This document shows, one piece after another, positions 59,001 to 64,000 of a stretch of 64,000 nt of DNA. The position numbers were made by a program, and so were the translations under genes. Location: the NCBI RefSeq assembly GCF_047948215.1, contig NC_134458.1, forward strand, positions 89,731,260-89,795,259, written 5' to 3'. The DNA comes from Lycorma delicatula (lineage: Eukaryota; Arthropoda; Insecta; Hemiptera; Fulgoridae). The notes under the pieces were generated by a model that worked only from the letters and a program-made list of their open reading frames with translations, searched no databases and was not told the origin of the DNA. Within the stretch, counting starts at the first letter, position 1, and every line of letters starts with the position of its first letter.

Positions 59001-62000
59001 CTGTGTTTTTAATAACAGAAATTATTAACCCAAATTACAAATAAAAACACAAAGAAGCATGTACATATATTATAAACAAAATTATTATTATTATTACCAT
59101 TACTTTTAGGTTAATATCCTTCAGTTAAATTTTTCATTATATAAAATTTTAATTTCATTTTTTAACCAAAGTAATATTAATCCAAATGAAACTATAAATG
59201 TCACATATAACCACTTATCTAAATTAAATTTACATAATGAATGGATACATGAAATAATCGAATAGATTATGCTTTAATTATAACTATTTTAAATTTAACA
59301 ATAAATGTTATCAAAACCAAGGGCTTGTTATGGGTTTACCCCTTTTGGCTATTATGACAAATATTTATATGAATGAATTTGAAAATTCAATATTACCGAA
59401 CATTTTCAACAATCATCAAATCCTTCTAAATAAAAGATATTCTGATGACATTATAATTATTTTTAACCAGAATATTGATGAAGCAAATATAATTTTTAAT
59501 AAAATTAACTCATTAAATCCTAAAATTAATTTTATGATAAATCATGAAATCAATAACAGTATTAATTATTTAGGTATGATTATTGAAAAAAATTTTAATA
59601 ACAATATTTTGGAAATTAACATATATAGAAAAGTAACTCAGCATAACACTATAATACATGCTAATTCATCTCATCGATGGAATCAAAAAATGGCAGCTTT
59701 TAATTCTTTGATTTATAGAGCTATTAAATACCTCCAGCATAACAATTTAAAATTAACTCTGAATTAAATATTATAAAGAACATAACAATATTAAACAGCT
59801 ACAATGAAAAACTGATTAGTAAATTATAATTTAAAATAAAAAATATATATAAAAGATAACATAAAATTATTACATGATTCAGAAAACTTATGTAAAAATA
59901 GAATTCAACTCATTTTATAGATACTTTGATAAAATATATAAATTTTATAATCTAAAAACAACATACACCACTAACAATAAAATAATAATTTTTATAAACA
60001 ACAATGATCCTACAAAAATAATAAATTTTAGATATAAAAATATCTTAGATAGACAAGGAGTCTATAGTTTAAAATGTGAAGACTGCCATCTAGAATATAT
60101 TGGTATGACCAACTGTTCTTTTTCTACTAAGCTAAAGAACATATTAAGAGTATAAAGAAACGCTGTTTAAATAAATCCAATTATGCTAAACACATTTTAC
60201 AAATAAACATAATTACAACCCTGAAAATTTTATTAAAATATTAGATTTTCCAATGATTTTTGTAAAATCAGAATTCTCAAAAAATGTCATATAAATTATT
60301 ATAGCAATAAATTAATCAACCAACAAATCAAATTTGAAGATGATATTCTATTCAAACAAATAATTAATAATTATCAAGTTACCTAACCTGGTTATCTCCC
60401 TCCAACTATTACTATTCATAACAACTGAGACATTATTGCGTAATGGATTTTAATATTTTATAAATTTTTAATTTATATATTTTAATTTTAATGTTTTAAA
60501 TTAGAAAAAAAAATTCTTTCCTGAGGATGGTCGAATGAATGAAAGTACTATAAACATAATATAAATTGTTGGTAAGGTTGATTTTTATTTTGTTTTTATA
60601 TAACTAATATTCTTCACACTATGATCCTAATAGATCAATAACTGTTAATACATATAGAGCAACCATAAGTTAATTTACACACTATTATCTAACAAATATA
60701 TTAACAATTATGTGGAAAATAGCACAATCTAAATAAGGAAGCCACTAAGCATCTATTGTAAAATTAACAATAAGACATAACAAATTTTTTTTTAAAGCCT
60801 AATTGATTGATTTTCTATAAAACTTTAAAATATAATTATTTTATTTACTTATCTTCTTTTAACAGTTTTCATACATTAATTATGAAGTTTTTAAACACAT
60901 TAAATATTTTTACTGAAGTTTGTATTTTATTTTATTCAATAAAACACCCAAAAATATATATCATACTACATCTTAAACTACTTTAATAATGTCCATTTAT
61001 AACATTATAAATAATCTGTTCAAATTTTGCTACTTGGTAAAAGTATTTGCATAAATTATTGGAGTAAGTTTTATTTTTTAGTTTGTTAATTACCTATTAT
61101 GTCTAATTTATCAATTAAACTTTATCAAAATTATAGTTTTACATCAAAACAACATTCATATAAGGTTTGCCCTTGCCGTAGTTCTTTGGAATATATGAAT
61201 TATCAGTATGACAGGACAGAACCAAATTTACTATATAATATAAAATATTAAAAAAACACTGGAGTTATCCAAACACATTTGATGCAATCTTCAAATTATA
61301 TAAACTGTGTACTATTTTATTTTGAATGCTGTACAAATTGGAAGTATTTAAATGAAACAGAGATTGGATGTGTGATGCTGCTGGATCTGACACTGAGAAA
61401 GAAGCAGATTAGTAGCCGAACAATACAATTCAAGAAAGAAACATGAGAGCTGCAAAGGATCTTCCCTTTCAAATGAAATACTTTGAACATAAAGGAACTA
61501 GAAAGCTGAGTTATTATTCAGATTTATTGTCTCATTTTCATTAAAATGACACAAAATTATATTAAACTCACTTGAACAATTTAATACAGCATTAAATGTT
61601 CAATTTATTACTTCAGCGATTACTAATTTATTTTAAGAAGTTGGCTCTATTTGTCATTGGTGATACAAAGCCCATTATTGTGTCTATATTTATCAATGTA
61701 CATATCATTATTGCACTATAAGATTTTTTTTATATTAGTACAGTGTATTTACTTATGATTCTAATATGATACACTATTTTAGTATAGTGTATACTAAGAG
61801 ATTAACAATGATGACCATTTTGGTTTGAAACGTTTTATTTTCTTAATATTTATTAGTAATATATGTTTTTTTTTTCTTTAAACAAAAAAAACATGTGACT
61901 TAAAACACATCGCATAGAAAAATCTAGTTCCCACTTTATGAGTTTTTAAATTAGACTAACAAATTTAAATAAAATGATCGCAGAAAATTTGTTTTATCTT

Positions 62001-62040
62001 ATGTACTTAAAAATTATTATGAAAAAATAACATCAAATAC
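59001..62040 (-). other. cher: intron between exons A and B
   Basis: The intron is 3040 bp, GTATTT to AACACAG. It contains the Penelope-like fragment (about 59150-60550). From 60560 to 62040 it is AT-rich, with TA-rich and TTTTTTTT tracts and no recognised element. Confidence 0.85.
59150..60550 (+). mobile_element. Penelope-like retroelement fragment (RT and GIY-YIG)
   Basis: The reverse transcriptase part reads NYFKFNNKCYQNQGLVMGLP, LLAIMTNIYMNEFENSI and YSDDIIIIF (catalytic motif C; YADD or YIDD is usual, here YSDD), then NSINYLGMIIEK and HRWNQKMAAFNSLIYRAIKY. About 300 bp further, a separate frame gives GVYSLKCEDCHLEYIGMTNC, a GIY-YIG nuclease motif with a CxxC. RT followed by a GIY-YIG domain is the hallmark of Penelope-like elements. 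The first frame is intact from 59330 to 59767, then stops and shifts occur. The N-terminal RT motifs are missing or reduced to a trace (from 59150), so it is 5'-truncated. It is antisense to filamin. Confidence 0.9.
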
Positions 62041-62231
62041 CTTTTCAGGATAATAATCTGTGTTAGGAAGTATATGAGCTATATAAGGTGAATGAGGAAT
62101 GTCTTCATTGTCACAGAGAATATGTACTGCATATTCACCAGGTGCAGTCGGGTAGTACCTGACATCAGCTGATCCATCACCGTTGTCATGACAATCAATT
62201 TTTGCTTGTGATGGACCCTCAATACTGAAAC
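62041..62231 (-). CDS. cher: filamin exon A: second half of first visible repeat
   Basis: The 191-nt exon has acceptor TTAACAG and donor GTATTTG. It enters with two bases of a split codon and leaves in phase 0. It reads [13 protein letters not shown], then [20 protein letters not shown] and [12 protein letters not shown], which are the C to G strands of an Ig-like filamin repeat. By recall this is closest to human filamin A repeat 4, where [11 protein letters not shown] is nearly identical. The last residues (DYYPEK) lead into the next repeat, completed by exon B. The preceding exon, carrying the first half of this repeat, lies beyond 64000. Confidence 0.96.
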
Positions 62232-62749
62232 CTGTTAAAAATGTAACAATTCATGAAGTTTTTTATGAATTTTGACAATGAAAATTATACAAAACTGTAA
62301 ACTTTTTTATCACAATTGAATCAATTTATATTAAACAGATGTTTTTTAGTTACCGAGGAAGATTGCAGGACTGATTGAAAACACTTTGACATGAGTAATT
62401 AAAAGTTGGTAAAATATAAATTTTGTTTGGCATAGACGTAGAGATAATTACTTAAAATCTTCAGCACAAGTATATGTCATTCCACTGAAGCCAATGGTAA
62501 GGTACAGAAAAAAGAACACCACATCTGGTGATATAGATAGTTTTCTCATTCATGTTACATTATATTTTGATAAATCTCAGAACTATTTCAAGTAGCTAAT
62601 TAGATTGCAATGAGTTAATTTTAAGCTAAGTTTAATTATTTATTCACAGTTTTATAGATATAATAAATAAGACATACTGTAAAAAGATAATATATATGAA
62701 TTTTTATAGTCTATTTTAACACACAGTTCAGTGTAGATGACAAGAAACA

Positions 62750-63130
62750 GAGACAGTAAAATACAGACAACCGAGATAAAAAATATTTTCTAAAAGCATT
62801 ATAGGAAAGATGAGAAGAGATTGAGTATGAAATACTGTAATAAGAAATGACCTCGGATGTAGAGCATTACAGGAGAATTGACTAAGGTGGTAGACTAAGA
62901 TGGTTTGGGCACTTAAGACCAATATTAATGAAAGAGTAGCAAAAGAAAGCCTTAATTTTATTATAATAGGAAGAAAGAACAAAGATAAAACCAATAAAAA
63001 GATAGATCGGTAGATAGTGTAAAGAAAGATCTGAAAAAGAGAACAGAGGTGGAGAAAGTTTTAGAAGAATGGTGAAGAGAAAAAGTTAAATGGACCTACA
63101 ATGGACTTGATAACAGCTGGGTAAAGAGAA
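62750..63130 (+). mobile_element. LINE C-terminal relic
   Basis: Broken plus-strand frames give GRLRWFGHLR followed by DSVKKDLKKRTEVEKVLEEW and REKVKWTY. RL.W.GH..R followed by a D.V..DL..R...E.A..W block is the usual end of RTE/Jockey-type insect LINE proteins. Stops interrupt it and the RT core is absent. It differs from the relic at 48.4 kb in the part preserved, so I cannot tell whether both are one family. Confidence 0.7.
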
Positions 63131-63335
63131 AGGATAATAATGATGACTTTTATACAGGTCGAGTAGGTTTTAGAAAATGAAGAAATAGTCGTTTTTTTAA
63201 TAGCTGCTTGGCCTGATATCAGTAGCTCAATATTATGAAGTATTGTAAGTATTATGTTATCTGCAATGGACTAATTTCCATAGTTATTTTTGATAATACT
63301 CAACACACTATCTTCTGTTGTATTTTTGTAAAATG

Positions 63336-63518
63336 ACAGTAATAAATTACAAGCTTGTCATACTGCTTATTTATTTTGTAAATTACTGGAGTGAAGGTTG
63401 TTCTAGTCTATCAAATTATGAAAATATTAGGAAAGAAAAAATTGAGAATTCACTTTTTCAATCTTTTATTACTGATAACATTGAAGACATTAATTTATTA
63501 ATGGTAAAAATTTGCTAG
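63336..63518 (+). other. short open frame with hydrophobic N-terminus
   Basis: From ATG 63336 the frame encodes 60 residues. It starts MTVINYKLVILLIYFVNYWS, which resembles a signal peptide, then is hydrophilic (NYENIRKEKIENSLFQSF) to the stop. Just before the stop, AATG/GTAAAA resembles a splice donor. No homologue is recognised and there is no other evidence of expression, so it may be chance. Confidence 0.2.
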
Positions 63519-64000
63519 TATAATTGCGACTTAACAGATGTCACTAAAAGCAGTGCTACCAGAAACTTCAGTGAAGGTTCCTTAATTTAAAAGTGAATCA
63601 TTTACTATAAAACAAAAAACGTTTTGTCTATATTATTAGTTCCTACCTTTATCAAACTTTTCTAACTCAAAAGTGAGGGAAAATAACTTTTTTTGAGTTG
63701 CTGAATTTTGACAAAACTAGAGTGACAGAATATTATTCTATAGGTTTCATTTTCAATAGATACAGTTCAATGTGTGTGCAATTTTTTTGTACAACTTAAA
63801 ATAATGCTGCAATATTATTCCTATGCTTAGTGATTCAACAGTCAATCAACTACAGGTGTACTAAAATATAAAATAGAGTAAATATAAAACACATACACTG
63901 TCACAGAAAAATACAAAAACCCGATAGTTGTAATTGAGACAATAATAAATATTGAAAGCTACAGAAAGAAACTAAAACACCACAAAGAATTTAACCAAAC

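Larger units (their letters stand above)
12776..62231 (-). other. cher: filamin (cheerio-type) gene, interior portion, 14 exons
   Basis: This gene-level entry covers the coding exons A (62231) to N (12776). Filamin is an actin cross-linking scaffold at the cell cortex; its rod is a string of Ig-like repeats of about 96 residues that binds receptors and signalling proteins. Translating the 14 exons end to end gives 871 full codons with every junction in phase and no stop. Each repeat shows the filamin signatures GPG(L/V) near its start, an AG.G turn, DN.DGT, YTP or YLP, and IP.SPF near its end. Eight repeats are complete and one partial repeat sits at each edge. The first exon enters with two bases of a split codon and the last leaves with two, so the gene continues past both ends. 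Compared with human filamin A as I recall it, this is about repeats 4 to 15 minus two repeats. The family call is secure; cheerio orthology is inferred from the insect-like sequence. Confidence 0.95.
62232..64000 (-). other. cher: intron upstream of exon A, partial
   Basis: This region holds a LINE tail relic (62750-63130) and a short open frame with a hydrophobic N-terminus (63336-63518). No filamin exon is visible, so the upstream exon is beyond 64000. Confidence 0.8.

Overview
The window is AT-rich (poly-A/T runs, TA microsatellites) and intron-dense, and it looks like insect nuclear DNA. Its only host gene I can support is an interior part of a filamin gene (Drosophila cheerio, cher, type) on the minus strand. 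Fourteen coding exons lie between 62231 (5' end of the visible part) and 12776 (3' end). All thirteen internal junctions keep frame and together give 871 complete codons plus a split codon at each end. The product is a rod of Ig-like filamin repeats: the second half of one repeat, eight complete repeats, and the start of a tenth. By recalled comparison with human filamin A they correspond to roughly repeats 4 to 15, but two repeats are missing along the way, as expected for an insect-type filamin. The actin-binding head, hinge 1 and the dimerising C-terminus lie outside the window: the gene runs off both ends.

Layout from high to low coordinate: 62.2-64 kb is intron with a LINE relic. Exons A, B and C (62.2, 59.0, 56.7 kb) are separated by introns holding a Penelope-like element (RT plus GIY-YIG) and a tRNA-derived SINE with a 17-bp target-site duplication. 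Exons D and E (51.6, 49.7 kb) follow, then a 7.1-kb intron with a LINE relic and a TIR-bounded element. Exon F (42.2 kb) is large and encodes almost two repeats. A 9-kb intron with a Tigger/pogo-like element precedes exon G (32.8 kb). A degenerate multi-copy transposon-type gene lies between G and H. Exons H, I and J (28.6, 27.2, 24.6 kb) are followed by an intron carrying a Helitron fragment and a Tc1/IS630-like element. Exons K, L, M and N (17.6 to 12.8 kb) come next, and 1-12775 is one long intron with two foldback (MITE-like) elements.

No second functional gene, tRNA, rRNA or CRISPR array is supported. The points most worth a second look are a truncated, splice-acceptor-bearing duplicate of the start of exon I at 25.05 kb, which has a compatible phase; a GC-rich snap-back hairpin just after the exon K donor; long foldback elements in the last intron; and the strong antisense orientation of the transposon relics relative to the host gene (eight of nine). 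Orthology and repeat numbering rest on recall, not on a search.
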